From an uncultured Alistipes sp. (GTDB lineage Bacteria; Bacteroidota; Bacteroidia; Bacteroidales; Rikenellaceae): 64,000 nt of DNA. The notes below the pieces were generated by a model that was not told the origin of the DNA, searched no databases, and saw nothing but the letters and a program-made list of their open reading frames with translations. The translations under genes and the position numbers were made by a program. This document shows, one piece after another, positions 52,035-60,427 of the stretch. Each line of letters begins with the position of its first letter. The first letter of the stretch is position 1. The stretch lies in the NCBI GenBank assembly GCA_900768015.1, contig CAAGBI010000009.1, positions 55,435-119,434 on the forward strand, given 5' to 3'.

Positions 52035-52544
52035 TTACTTCTTCAATGCCTCGATGATGCGGTCGGTAAAGTCCACCTTTGTTGAGTAGTAGAGGATGGT
52101 GGGGTTTGCCGAGATGTCGATAACGAGGTCGTAGCCATACTGCTTAGAGAAGCTCTCGATGGTGTTGAACACGCGCTCCTGGATGGGCTGGATAAGCTCC
52201 AAGCGCTTGTTCATGAGTGTACCATCGGTGCCAAAGAGCGACTCCTGATACTCGGTAGCCTCGGCCTCCTTCTGCAAGATGAGCTGCTCGTACTGCTGCT
52301 GTGCGCTCATAGAGAGCGACGAGCGCTGCTGCATATAGCTATTATATAGGTTCTCTACCTCTGCGAACTTCTTGTCTACGGCATCCTGATACTGCGTAGC
52401 GAGCTTCTCAATATCCTCCAACGCCTCGTTGTATGCAGCGACAGACTTGAAAACCTTCTCGCTATCTATGACCATATAGTTCTGCGCTGAAGCCACGCCT
52501 ACACTCATCACAACCGCCATAAGCGCGATAATCATCTTTTTCAT
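52035..52544 (-). CDS. OmpH/Skp-family periplasmic chaperone, first copy
   Basis: A 169-residue protein with signal peptide MKKMIIALMAVVMSVGVASA. YMVIDSEKVFKSVAAYNEAL starts the Skp fold, two long charged helices (about 42-120) form the tentacle, and YDLVIDISANPTILYYS-like strands end it. It should escort unfolded outer-membrane proteins to BamA, encoded 68 bases upstream in the same unit. The two copies are clearly paralogous but diverged. Confidence 0.9.
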   Translation of the reverse strand: MKKMIIALMAVVMSVGVASAQNYMVIDSEKVFKSVAAYNEALEDIEKLATQYQDAVDKKFAEVENLYNSYMQQRSSLSMSAQQQYEQLILQKEAEATEYQESLFGTDGTLMNKRLELIQPIQERVFNTIESFSKQYGYDLVIDISANPTILYYSTKVDFTDRIIEALKK

Positions 52545-52612
52545 AACTCTATAGTTTTAAGGTTCGTTCTATATATATAACTCTCTATTCTCAAATATAT
52601 TGCCAAGCGAGC

Positions 52613-55171
52613 TTAGAATTGCTGTCCCATGACGAAGTGGAACTGCGAGCCACTGCGCTCTGTCTTGCCATATGCTGGGTCGAAGCCCCAACCCCAGTCG
52701 ATGCCGAGCATGCCGACAATGGGGAGGAAGAGACGCACGCCGACACCTGCCGAACGCTTAATCTTGAATGGCGAGAACTCCTTCCATGAGTTGAAGCCAT
52801 TACCACCCTCCAAGAAGCCGAGAACATAGATAGAGGACTGTGGCTTCATGATAACGGGGTAGCGCAACTCCATGGTGTATTTGTTGTATGCCACAGAGTA
52901 GTAGTTCGATGGGTCGAGGGCACCATCCTCGTAACCACGCATAGAGATGATGTCGACACCATAGATGTTATAACCCGTCATACCGTCGCCACCAATCTCG
53001 AAGCGCTCGAAGGGTGACACCTTATTCTTATTATAGTGTCCCAAGTAACCCATCTCTGCGCCGAGCATAAGCACGAGGTTCTGGTTCTGCGTGAGGGGGA
53101 AGTACCAGCGTGCCTTGAGCAACCACTTGTGGTACTCAATCCAGCGGTAGCGGTCCTGATCCGACATGTTGGGGTCGGAGTAGTCCTTGCCATCCCATGC
53201 CGAGAAGGGAGGTGTAGCCTGCACCGAGGCGGTGAACTCCGAACCTGTGCGCGAGTAGAAGGGTGAGTCGACAGATGAACGCTGCAACACGAGCTTCAAG
53301 GATAGAGTGTTAGAGTTACCCTCGTTCATGATGAACGATGTCCAGCCCTTAAGGCCATAGCGCTGATAGCCCAACTCGCCATAGAAAGTGAAGTATGGAT
53401 CGGGCCATGTGAGACGCTTACCCAAACCAATAGCAAGACCCATTGAGCGGTAGTACATCGTAGCGTTCTGCCATACATAGTATGCGTTGTTCTGCTCAGA
53501 GATATAACCCGACACGGTGAACGAGTTAGGTCTGCGGCCACCCAACCATGGGTCGGTGAAGCTCAACGACAAGGCTTTGTAGTATGTACCGTTTGTCTGG
53601 CCCGAGATTGAGAGACGCTGGTTCTGGCCCGAGGGGTAGGGTCTCCATGCACCCTTCTTAAAGAAGTTACGCATAGAGAGGTTGTTGAGCGTGATACCTA
53701 CGCTACCCACGAAGGTGCCTGAGCCCCAACCACCCGCGATGTTAAACTGATCGGATGCCTTCTCCTGGAGTGGCCAGTTGACATTTACGAGCTCGTCACT
53801 CACGGGCTGAATATCGGGGATGATGGCCTGCTCGTCGAAGTGTCCCATGCCCATAAGCGTACGCATGGTCTGCATCAAAAGGGCGCGGTTGTAGAGGTCG
53901 CCAGGACGCACATAGAGCTCACGGCGGATAACCTCGTCGTTGACGCGCACATTACCCGAGATGCCCACCTCGTTAATGGTGAAGGGCTTACCCTCGAAGA
54001 TGCGTATCTCGAGGTCGAGAGAGTCGGGACCCACGATAATCTCCGCGGGCTCGATTTGCGACATGAGGTAGCCGTTGTTGTTGTAGAGCGACGAAATGGA
54101 CATCTCCTCGGGGTTCATCTCCTTGCCGATACCGAGGCGCTTGTGCATAGACTTCTTGTCGTAGACATCGCCACTCTGCACGCCAAACATCTGCGAGAGC
54201 TGCTCGGTGGTGTAAACCGAGTTACCCACCCAGTTGATGTTGCGGATGTAGTATTTGTTGCCCTCCGAGAGCTTGATGTCCACGCCGAGGGTCTCGTCGT
54301 TGATGTAGTAGATAGAGTCGCTGAGGATTGTGGCATTGCGGAAGCCTCGCGAGTTGTAGAAGTCCAAGAGAAGCTCCTTATCTGCCTCGTAGTCCTCCTC
54401 GATGAGCTTACGGTTCTGGAAGAAGAGGATGCTCTTCTGGTGTGTCTTCTTGAATGTGCGGCGTAGGCGCTTATCCTCGAAGTTGTCGTTACCCTCGAAG
54501 TTGATAACACCAACACGCACCTTGGGACCACGGTCGATGTCGAAGTTTACATTCACGCACTGCTCATAGATCGAGTCGTTCGTAATGCGCACATCTACCT
54601 CGCAGGTGAGAAAACCCTTCTCGGCGTAGTGCTCCTTGATGAGCTTCACATTCTTGTCGATGACATAGTCCGAGAGCTCGGTGTTGCGGCGCAACTTGAG
54701 CACCTCCTCCTGCAAATCCTTCGCCTTGGACTTCGTTACGCCCGTGATTGTCCAGTTGAGGATGCGGGCACGCTCCTTGAGGAACACCTCGAGGTCTACG
54801 GAGTCACCCTCGATAGTAGCACCAATCTGAATGTCGGAGAAGTAGCGGGGTGCCCAGAGGCGTGTCATGGCGTTGGAGATAAACTTGCTGGGCAGATATA
54901 CCGAGTCGCCCTCCTGCAAGCCTGCCGACGACTTAAGGATGTCGTGGTTGAGGTACTTCACGCCGTGGAGGTTGATTTTGCGAATGTGGTAAAGCTTGCC
55001 ATCGCCCTCGGTGAGCACTGGGGCGTTGAGGTCGAAGTCTACCGAGTCGGCAATCTCGTTATTCGATACATCGCCAAGTGTGTAGCGTGTACTGCGCTGC
55101 TGCGCCTCGGCAACGAATGTTGTCGAGAAGAGTGCCACAAGGGCGATTAAACATATTTTGAATAGTCTCAT
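52613..55171 (-). CDS. bamA: Outer-membrane assembly factor BamA
   Basis: Essential Omp85 protein that folds and inserts beta-barrels. The 852-residue product has a signal peptide (about 1-23), POTRA repeats in the first half (e.g. TITGVTKSKAKDLQEEVLKL, INFEGNDNFEDKRLRRTFKK, WVGNSVYTTEQLSQMFGV, VGISGNVRVNDEVIRREL) and a 16-stranded barrel from about 480. The barrel has the conserved ARWYFPLTQNQNLVL region, and the chain ends in HFVMGQQF with the terminal phenylalanine. It starts three bases after uppS and is followed by two skp-like genes. Confidence 0.95.
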   Translation of the reverse strand: MRLFKICLIALVALFSTTFVAEAQQRSTRYTLGDVSNNEIADSVDFDLNAPVLTEGDGKLYHIRKINLHGVKYLNHDILKSSAGLQEGDSVYLPSKFISNAMTRLWAPRYFSDIQIGATIEGDSVDLEVFLKERARILNWTITGVTKSKAKDLQEEVLKLRRNTELSDYVIDKNVKLIKEHYAEKGFLTCEVDVRITNDSIYEQCVNVNFDIDRGPKVRVGVINFEGNDNFEDKRLRRTFKKTHQKSILFFQNRKLIEEDYEADKELLLDFYNSRGFRNATILSDSIYYINDETLGVDIKLSEGNKYYIRNINWVGNSVYTTEQLSQMFGVQSGDVYDKKSMHKRLGIGKEMNPEEMSISSLYNNNGYLMSQIEPAEIIVGPDSLDLEIRIFEGKPFTINEVGISGNVRVNDEVIRRELYVRPGDLYNRALLMQTMRTLMGMGHFDEQAIIPDIQPVSDELVNVNWPLQEKASDQFNIAGGWGSGTFVGSVGITLNNLSMRNFFKKGAWRPYPSGQNQRLSISGQTNGTYYKALSLSFTDPWLGGRRPNSFTVSGYISEQNNAYYVWQNATMYYRSMGLAIGLGKRLTWPDPYFTFYGELGYQRYGLKGWTSFIMNEGNSNTLSLKLVLQRSSVDSPFYSRTGSEFTASVQATPPFSAWDGKDYSDPNMSDQDRYRWIEYHKWLLKARWYFPLTQNQNLVLMLGAEMGYLGHYNKNKVSPFERFEIGGDGMTGYNIYGVDIISMRGYEDGALDPSNYYSVAYNKYTMELRYPVIMKPQSSIYVLGFLEGGNGFNSWKEFSPFKIKRSAGVGVRLFLPIVGMLGIDWGWGFDPAYGKTERSGSQFHFVMGQQF

Positions 55172-55174
55172 CTA

Positions 55175-55903
55175 TTATCTCTCTTCTTTGTCTGTGACCA
55201 ATCCATAGCGGCGCTCGCGGCCAGCATACATCTCAAGGGCACGGTTAAAATCCTCCTCACCGAAGTCGGGCCATAGCACCTCGGGGAAGTATAGCTCCGA
55301 GTACGACGCCTGCCAAAGCAGGAAGTTGCTCAAGCGATACTCGCCACTTGTGCGGATGATGAGGTCGGGATCGGGAATATCGGCTGTCATAAGCGAAGCA
55401 GAGAACATAGCCTCGTCAATATCCTCGACCTCTATCTCGCCCGCTGCAACACGACGCGCAATGGCCTGTGTTGCCAGCAACATCTCGCGGCGCGACGAGT
55501 AGTTGAAAGCCAAGATAAGCGTCAGGCGCTTGCCCTCGGCCGTGGTCTGCTCGATGTCGTCAATTTTTGAGAGTACCTTCTCCGAGAAGCGTGAACGCTC
55601 ACCCATAATCTTCACCCTCACACCCTGCTCGGCAAGCTCCTCGGCACGGCTCGCTACCATGTGGCAGAAGAGCTCCATGATGGCGTTAATCTCCGCCTCG
55701 GGACGGCCCCAGTTCTCGGTCGAGAAGGTGTATAGCGTGACATAGTCGACACCCGCCTTGGCTGCGGCGCGCACTGCGGCACTCACCGCCTCTGCTCCGG
55801 CGATGTGTCCCTCCTGGCGCTCCAAGCCTCGCTGTGTCGCCCAGCGACCATTACCATCCATGATGATGGCAACATGCTTTGGTATAGATCTCTTTTCGCT
55901 CAT
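55175..55903 (-). CDS. uppS: Undecaprenyl-diphosphate synthase
   Basis: Cis-prenyltransferase making the C55 lipid carrier for peptidoglycan and surface polysaccharides. The family signature HVAIIMDGNGRWATQRGL (catalytic Asp in MDGNGRW) lies at about 10-27. GHIAGAEAV, YTFSTENWGRP and LAFNYSSRREM follow. The C-terminal block has PDPDLIIRTSGEYRLSNFLL and YSELYFPEVLWPDF. I start it at ATG 55903 (MSEKRSIPKHVA), giving 242 residues; a TTG at 55915 lies inside the promoter box TAAATTTG (55913-55920, minus). That leaves a leader of only a few bases. bamA starts three bases after its stop. Confidence 0.95.
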   Translation of the reverse strand: MSEKRSIPKHVAIIMDGNGRWATQRGLERQEGHIAGAEAVSAAVRAAAKAGVDYVTLYTFSTENWGRPEAEINAIMELFCHMVASRAEELAEQGVRVKIMGERSRFSEKVLSKIDDIEQTTAEGKRLTLILAFNYSSRREMLLATQAIARRVAAGEIEVEDIDEAMFSASLMTADIPDPDLIIRTSGEYRLSNFLLWQASYSELYFPEVLWPDFGEEDFNRALEMYAGRERRYGLVTDKEER

Positions 55904-55912
55904 ATTATCTTG

Positions 55913-55944
55913 CAAATTTAAGCAATAAAATTCACAATTTGCAA
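55913..55944 (-). promoter_or_regulatory. Promoter of the uppS-bamA-skp-skp unit
   Basis: TTG (complement of 55942-55944), 21 bases, TAAATTTG (complement of 55913-55920). The predicted start is within about five bases of the uppS ATG. Confidence 0.55.
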
Positions 55945-56061
55945 CATATTATCCACAATAATTTTCACGCACGAGCGCGTATGATGTGCTAATGTGCAGA
56001 TAATTAGTTGTTTGCATTATTGTGACTATGGGCGTATAAAGCTCTCCAAAACTATCTCAAA

Positions 56062-56922
56062 CTATCGTTTGTCTACGCCCCACATCATCTTTTCTCTTAA
56101 CGTGTCGTAGAAAGTATTATTGTGTGGCATGGCGAGAATGACCCTTTTGGATGCTAAGCGCACCTTGACCTCGGCACCATCGTTGAGGGTGTAGGTGTGG
56201 TTGTCGGCAGAGAGGTGTGCCTCGCCACCGCGTGAGCTTATGCGTAGTGTCACGACGCTACTGTCGGGGATGACAACGGGGCGCATCGTGAGGTTGTGTG
56301 GAGCAATGGGCGAGAGCACAAAGCAACGACACATGGGGTCGACAATGGGGCCTCCAGCACTCAGCGAGTAGGCCGTTGAGCCTGTGGGTGTTGCCACGAC
56401 GATGCCATCGCCATGGTATGTCGCCACATAGTTATCGTTGATTAGCGTCTCCACCGAAATCATAGAGGCGCCATAGCGGTGTACGCATATCTCGTTGAGG
56501 GCCAAGCACTCCTGAGGCATGCCCTCTGTTGTGAGCATAAGTCGCTCCTCGTAGCGTAGGCGACGCTCGGCAATGGCGTCAAAAAGTTCCTTGATGCCTT
56601 GGCCATCGTCAGCAGTGAGATAACCGAGGCGTCCGCAGTTGATGCCCACGACGGGGATGTTATCCGCGGGAAGCAGTGCCACACCCTCGAGCAGTGTGCC
56701 GTCGCCACCATAGGTAATCATCACATCGTCGCCCGTAGCCTGGGGCTTTCCGCTAAAAAGATGCGATGGCGCGATGCGTATGTCGGTCAGGCTCTCAATG
56801 ACGGCTGCAAGGTCCTCATTAACAACATAATCCATTCCGTAGCGCTCGATTTCGCGAAGTATCGTGCGCAGCTGCTCGGCGTTATGTTTTACCTGCTTAC
56901 GAGAAAAAAGTATAATGTTCAT
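56062..56922 (-). CDS. nadK: NAD kinase
   Basis: Phosphorylates NAD to NADP. The 286-residue product has the diacylglycerol-kinase-like fold with GGDGTLLEGV (about 73-82, catalytic Asp), NCGRLGYLTAD, LNEICVHRYGASMI, the YHGDGIVVATPTGSTAYSLSAGGP block (about 166-189) and DGAEVKVRLASKRVILAM at the end. Length is normal. It lies upstream of uppS on the same strand but 158 bases away, with a separate promoter for uppS. It is divergent from pdxJ. Confidence 0.94.
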   Translation of the reverse strand: MNIILFSRKQVKHNAEQLRTILREIERYGMDYVVNEDLAAVIESLTDIRIAPSHLFSGKPQATGDDVMITYGGDGTLLEGVALLPADNIPVVGINCGRLGYLTADDGQGIKELFDAIAERRLRYEERLMLTTEGMPQECLALNEICVHRYGASMISVETLINDNYVATYHGDGIVVATPTGSTAYSLSAGGPIVDPMCRCFVLSPIAPHNLTMRPVVIPDSSVVTLRISSRGGEAHLSADNHTYTLNDGAEVKVRLASKRVILAMPHNNTFYDTLREKMMWGVDKR

Positions 56923-56952
56923 TGCTCGGAACTAAAAAAAATCGTAACTTTG
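56922..56952 (+). promoter_or_regulatory. Promoter of pdxJ-cca
   Basis: TTG (56922-56924), 20 bases, TAACTTTG (56945-56952). The -33 box touches the nadK start codon on the other strand. Confidence 0.65.
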
Positions 56953-57027
56953 CTATCGCAAAGATAGTAAATCGATTTGAGGTAACAACACTTGTGCCCC
57001 AATTTATTGCAATAAAGATAGAGAATT

Positions 57028-57765
57028 ATGACAAAGCTAAGTGTAAATATTAATAAGATTGCCGTTGTGCGTAATTCGCGTGGTGGCAATATGCCCAATT
57101 TGTTGAAGGCGGCACTCGACATCGAGCGCTTCGGTGCCGATGGCATCACCGTACACCCCCGCCCCGATGCACGCCATATCCGCTACTCGGATGTGCGAGA
57201 GCTTAAGGCCAATATCGCTACGGAGTTGAATGTCGAGGGTAATCCCATCGAGAGCTTCTGCGAGCTCGTTGAGGAGGTGTGCCCCGCGCAGGTGACGCTT
57301 GTTCCCGATGCAGAGGATGCTATCACATCATCAGCAGGCTGGGATACAATTCGCAACCGCGAGTTTTTGACTGCTATGGCCGAGCGTTTCCACCGCAAGG
57401 GTATCCGCGTTTCAATCTTCGTAGACCCTGTGGTAGAGATGGTTACAGCGGCTAAGGAGTGTGGTGCCGACCGCGTGGAGCTCTACACCGAGGCATATGC
57501 TGCGGGCTATGCTGCAGACCGTGAGGCTGCCATTGCTCCCTATGTAGCAGCTGCGGAGGAGGCACGCCGCGTGGGTCTTGGTCTGAATGCTGGCCACGAC
57601 CTCAACACCGAGAATTTGCAGTACTTCATCGAGCGTATTCCATGGGTTGATGAGGTATCTATCGGTCACGCCCTCATCAGCGACGCCCTCTACTGGGGCT
57701 TGGAGAACACCGTTGGCATCTATCAGCGCTGCATCAGCCGTGCAATGAATGGCGAGAGGGAGTAA
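57028..57765 (+). CDS. pdxJ: Pyridoxine 5'-phosphate synthase
   Basis: Condenses 1-deoxyxylulose 5-phosphate with 3-amino-2-oxopropyl phosphate to make pyridoxine phosphate. The 245-residue TIM-barrel protein has LSVNINKIAVVRNSRGG (about 3-19), GADGITVHPRPDARHIRYSDV (about 37-57), QVTLVPDAEDAITSSAGWD, VSIFVDPVVEMV, VELYTEAYA, LNAGHDLNTENL (about 190-201) and EVSIGHALISDALYWGLE. The length is typical. cca begins two bases after the stop. Confidence 0.95.
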   Translation: MTKLSVNINKIAVVRNSRGGNMPNLLKAALDIERFGADGITVHPRPDARHIRYSDVRELKANIATELNVEGNPIESFCELVEEVCPAQVTLVPDAEDAITSSAGWDTIRNREFLTAMAERFHRKGIRVSIFVDPVVEMVTAAKECGADRVELYTEAYAAGYAADREAAIAPYVAAAEEARRVGLGLNAGHDLNTENLQYFIERIPWVDEVSIGHALISDALYWGLENTVGIYQRCISRAMNGERE

Positions 57766-57767
57766 GT

Positions 57768-59165
57768 ATGCCATTGAGTAACCCTATATTTAAGCAGATA
57801 TCGCGTATTGTTGACCGCATGGGCTTGGAGGCCTATGCCGTGGGAGGCTATGTCCGCGACTACTACCTGCATCGCCCCTCGTCGGATATAGATGTTGTGG
57901 TTGTTGGCAGTGGCGTAGATGTTGCCGAGGCACTGGCTAAGGAGCTTGGTGGCGCCAAGGTTGCGGTCTACAAAACATATGGTACTGCCATGGTGCGCTG
58001 GCGTGATGTGGAGGTGGAGTTTGTGGGTGCCCGCAAGGAGAGCTACCGCCGCGAGTCGCGCAACCCCATCGTCGAGCCAGGCACATTGGAGGACGACCAG
58101 CGTCGCAGAGACTTTACCATAAACGCCATGGCGTGGTGCATAAATGGAGATAGGTTTGGCGAGTTGGTGGACCCATTTGGTGGCATGGAGGACCTCGAAG
58201 ACTGCATCATCCGCACCCCATGTGAGCCAGATAAGACCTTCTCGGATGACCCCTTGCGCATGATGCGTGCTGTGAGGTTTGCCTCGCAGCTGGGCTTCGA
58301 CATCGACGACGACACCTTCGAGGGTATAGCGCGTCAGGCGGAGCGCATAAACATCATCACCAAGGAGCGTATCGCCGTGGAGCTCAACAAGATACTCGCA
58401 TCGCCTGTGCCATCCATTGGCCTTACGCTGATGCGCACCTCGGGATTATTGAAGTATGTGCTTCCGGAGCTCGACCGCATGGCGGGTGTGGAGCGCCGAG
58501 GTAAGCATGCACACAAGGATAACTTCGAGCACACGATGAAGGTGCTCGACAACCTCGCCAAGCGCAGTGACGACCTATGGTTGCGCTGGGCGGCACTCTT
58601 GCACGACATTGGCAAGCCCTCTACCAAGGCCTACGACCCCCGCATGGGTTGGACCTTCCACCAGCACGAGGCTGTGGGCTCGAAGATGATACCGCAGCTC
58701 TTCCGCCGCTTGCGTCTGCCGCTGAATGAGCCTATGCGCTTTGTGCAGAAGATGGTATTCCTCCACATGCGACCTATCGTGCTCTCGGAGGATTTGGTTA
58801 CCGACTCTGCTGTGCGCCGCTTGCTCTTCGAGGCGGGTGACGATGTGGAGAGCCTGATGTTGCTCTGCGAGGCCGACATCACCTCGGGCATAGATAGCAA
58901 GGTGCGCCAATACCTCAAAAACTTCGAGCTCGTGCGCCAGAAGATGCGCGACCTGGAGGAGAGAGACAGGGTGCGTAACTTCCAGCCACCCATCACGGGC
59001 GACATCATCATGAAGACCTATCAGCTGCCCCCCTCGAGTGTTGTGGGTGAGATTAAGGAGGTGATTAAGAATGCTATCCTCGATGGCGTCATCCCCAACG
59101 ACTACGATGCTGCCTACCGCCTTATGGAGGAGGAGGCCGAGCGTCGTGGCATTGTGAGACCTTAA
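57768..59165 (+). CDS. cca: CCA tRNA nucleotidyltransferase with HD domain
   Basis: Class II nucleotidyltransferase of the CCA-adding/poly(A) polymerase superfamily. The 465-residue product has AYAVGGYVRDYYL (about 18-30), the catalytic SSDIDVVVVG (about 34-43), EFVGARKESYRRESRNP, RRRDFTINAMAW (about 111-122) and the RNA-binding DDPLRMMRAVRFASQLGF. An HD domain follows with RGKHAHKDNFEHTM and LLHDIGKPSTK (about 284-294). It is likely to repair or add the tRNA 3' CCA. The last 60 residues are the ITGDIIMKTYQLPPSSVVGE helical tail usual in Bacteroidota. It is tightly linked to pdxJ and the metallophosphoesterase gene. Confidence 0.92.
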   Translation: MPLSNPIFKQISRIVDRMGLEAYAVGGYVRDYYLHRPSSDIDVVVVGSGVDVAEALAKELGGAKVAVYKTYGTAMVRWRDVEVEFVGARKESYRRESRNPIVEPGTLEDDQRRRDFTINAMAWCINGDRFGELVDPFGGMEDLEDCIIRTPCEPDKTFSDDPLRMMRAVRFASQLGFDIDDDTFEGIARQAERINIITKERIAVELNKILASPVPSIGLTLMRTSGLLKYVLPELDRMAGVERRGKHAHKDNFEHTMKVLDNLAKRSDDLWLRWAALLHDIGKPSTKAYDPRMGWTFHQHEAVGSKMIPQLFRRLRLPLNEPMRFVQKMVFLHMRPIVLSEDLVTDSAVRRLLFEAGDDVESLMLLCEADITSGIDSKVRQYLKNFELVRQKMRDLEERDRVRNFQPPITGDIIMKTYQLPPSSVVGEIKEVIKNAILDGVIPNDYDAAYRLMEEEAERRGIVRP

Positions 59166-59179
59166 TGTAGTATATATCT

Positions 59180-60280
59180 ATGATACTCATGCTATTAGGG
59201 ACATTGGCACTCTACCTGGGTGCCAATTTCTATATCTTCGTCAGGCTAACGCAGGCGATGGGGCTCGTGCCCTTGTGGCTGCGCGTGGCGTTTGGTGTGC
59301 TCTATTGGCTTGCCGCATGCGGTATGTTCATCTCGTTCGGTCTGCGCAATATCGCCCTGCCGGAGTTTCTGCACCGTACACTCCATGTTGTGGGTACATC
59401 GTGGCTGCTCTTTACGCTCTACATGGCGGTGGCGCTTGTTGTTGGCGACCTTGCGCACTGGGTGTGGCCCTCGTTCCACCATGGCGTGTGGTATGCGCTG
59501 GGTATCACGCTGGCGGTGCTCGTGGCGGGGTATATAAACTATCGTAACCCGCGCGTGGAGCATATGACCATAGAGACGGAGAAGCCCATTGAGGGTGGCC
59601 GTATGCGCCTTGTAGCCATCAGCGATGTGCACCTCGGGCGTGGCACTACGCGCTCAGATTTGGCACGCTATGCCTCAATCATAAATAGCGAAAATCCTGA
59701 TGTGCTCCTTATCGTTGGCGACCTCATAGATAACTCAATTTTGCCTGTCGAGAGTGCAGATATGTGTCGCGAATTTGAGCGCGTTGAGGTGCGCTATGGC
59801 ATCTACATGACAGCGGGAAATCATGAGTATATAAGCGGCATTGATGCGTGTCGTAACTACCTAAAAACTACGCCTGTACAACTACTATCCGACAGCGTAG
59901 CAAGGCCTGTTGATGGGGTGGCGATTGTGTGTCGTGACGACAGACAAAACCCGCGCCGTGCGAAGCTCGATTCACTGCTTACGGAGAGCGACAAGGGTAG
60001 CTTCATGGTTGTCCTTGACCACCAGCCTAATGCCATTGCAGAAAGCCAGAAAAATAGTATTGACCTCCACATCTCGGGGCACACGCACCGCGGTCAGGTC
60101 TTTCCTCTAAACATCCTCACCGACCACCTCTTTGAGCAGAGCCACGGCTACCGCAAGTGGGGCGATACGCACGCCTATGTCATGACGGGCCTCTCGCTCT
60201 GGGGCCCGCCATTCCGCATCGGCACGCACAGCGAGATGCTCGTGGTTGATGTCGTGAGCAGCTCCTCGTGCGCTCGGTAG
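59180..60280 (+). CDS. Membrane-anchored metallophosphoesterase
   Basis: A 366-residue calcineurin-like phosphoesterase. Four hydrophobic segments in 1-120 are followed by the catalytic domain with VAISDVHLGRGTTRSDL (about 150-166), IVGDLIDNS, AGNHEYISG, LDHQPNAIAE and the metal-binding ISGHTHRGQVFPLN (about 298-311). This matches the YkuE/YaeI type, which include UDP-diacylglucosamine or unknown phospholipid hydrolases. The substrate is not known. It starts 14 bases after cca and is probably cotranscribed with pdxJ and cca. Confidence 0.85.
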   Translation: MILMLLGTLALYLGANFYIFVRLTQAMGLVPLWLRVAFGVLYWLAACGMFISFGLRNIALPEFLHRTLHVVGTSWLLFTLYMAVALVVGDLAHWVWPSFHHGVWYALGITLAVLVAGYINYRNPRVEHMTIETEKPIEGGRMRLVAISDVHLGRGTTRSDLARYASIINSENPDVLLIVGDLIDNSILPVESADMCREFERVEVRYGIYMTAGNHEYISGIDACRNYLKTTPVQLLSDSVARPVDGVAIVCRDDRQNPRRAKLDSLLTESDKGSFMVVLDHQPNAIAESQKNSIDLHISGHTHRGQVFPLNILTDHLFEQSHGYRKWGDTHAYVMTGLSLWGPPFRIGTHSEMLVVDVVSSSSCAR

Positions 60281-60335
60281 GCAAAATCGTTGTAAAAAAC
60301 TCGCACGAAAGAGGCTATCTTTACATTATTTTTAT

Positions 60336-60343
60336 TACCTTTG
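60336..60343 (+). promoter_or_regulatory. -7 promoter box of metG
   Basis: TACCTTTG, 84 bases before the metG ATG; the leader of about 75 bases contains no recognisable riboswitch. Confidence 0.5.
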
Positions 60344-60427
60344 TTTCGTAATATGCGCTGGTGCGTAGCATAGAGTGTGCTTACTCGCCAAGCGTCAACG
60401 ATTTAGACAAAGAAACAAAGCTATAAA

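Noticed and set aside
51465..52544. Two adjacent skp-like genes as a possible recent duplication
   Set aside because: Tandem skp genes after bamA are the normal Bacteroidota arrangement and the two copies are well diverged.
53840..54466. 208-residue open frame opposite bamA
   Set aside because: Antisense shadow; His/Val/Leu-rich with no signal peptide or domain.
55949..55957. Perfect DnaA box TTATCCACA upstream of uppS
   Set aside because: Single box in a short, not strongly AT-rich gap; not enough to propose an origin there.
60344..60427. Possible riboswitch in the metG leader
   Set aside because: The leader is only about 75 bases and shows no SAM-, T-box- or other recognisable riboswitch core.
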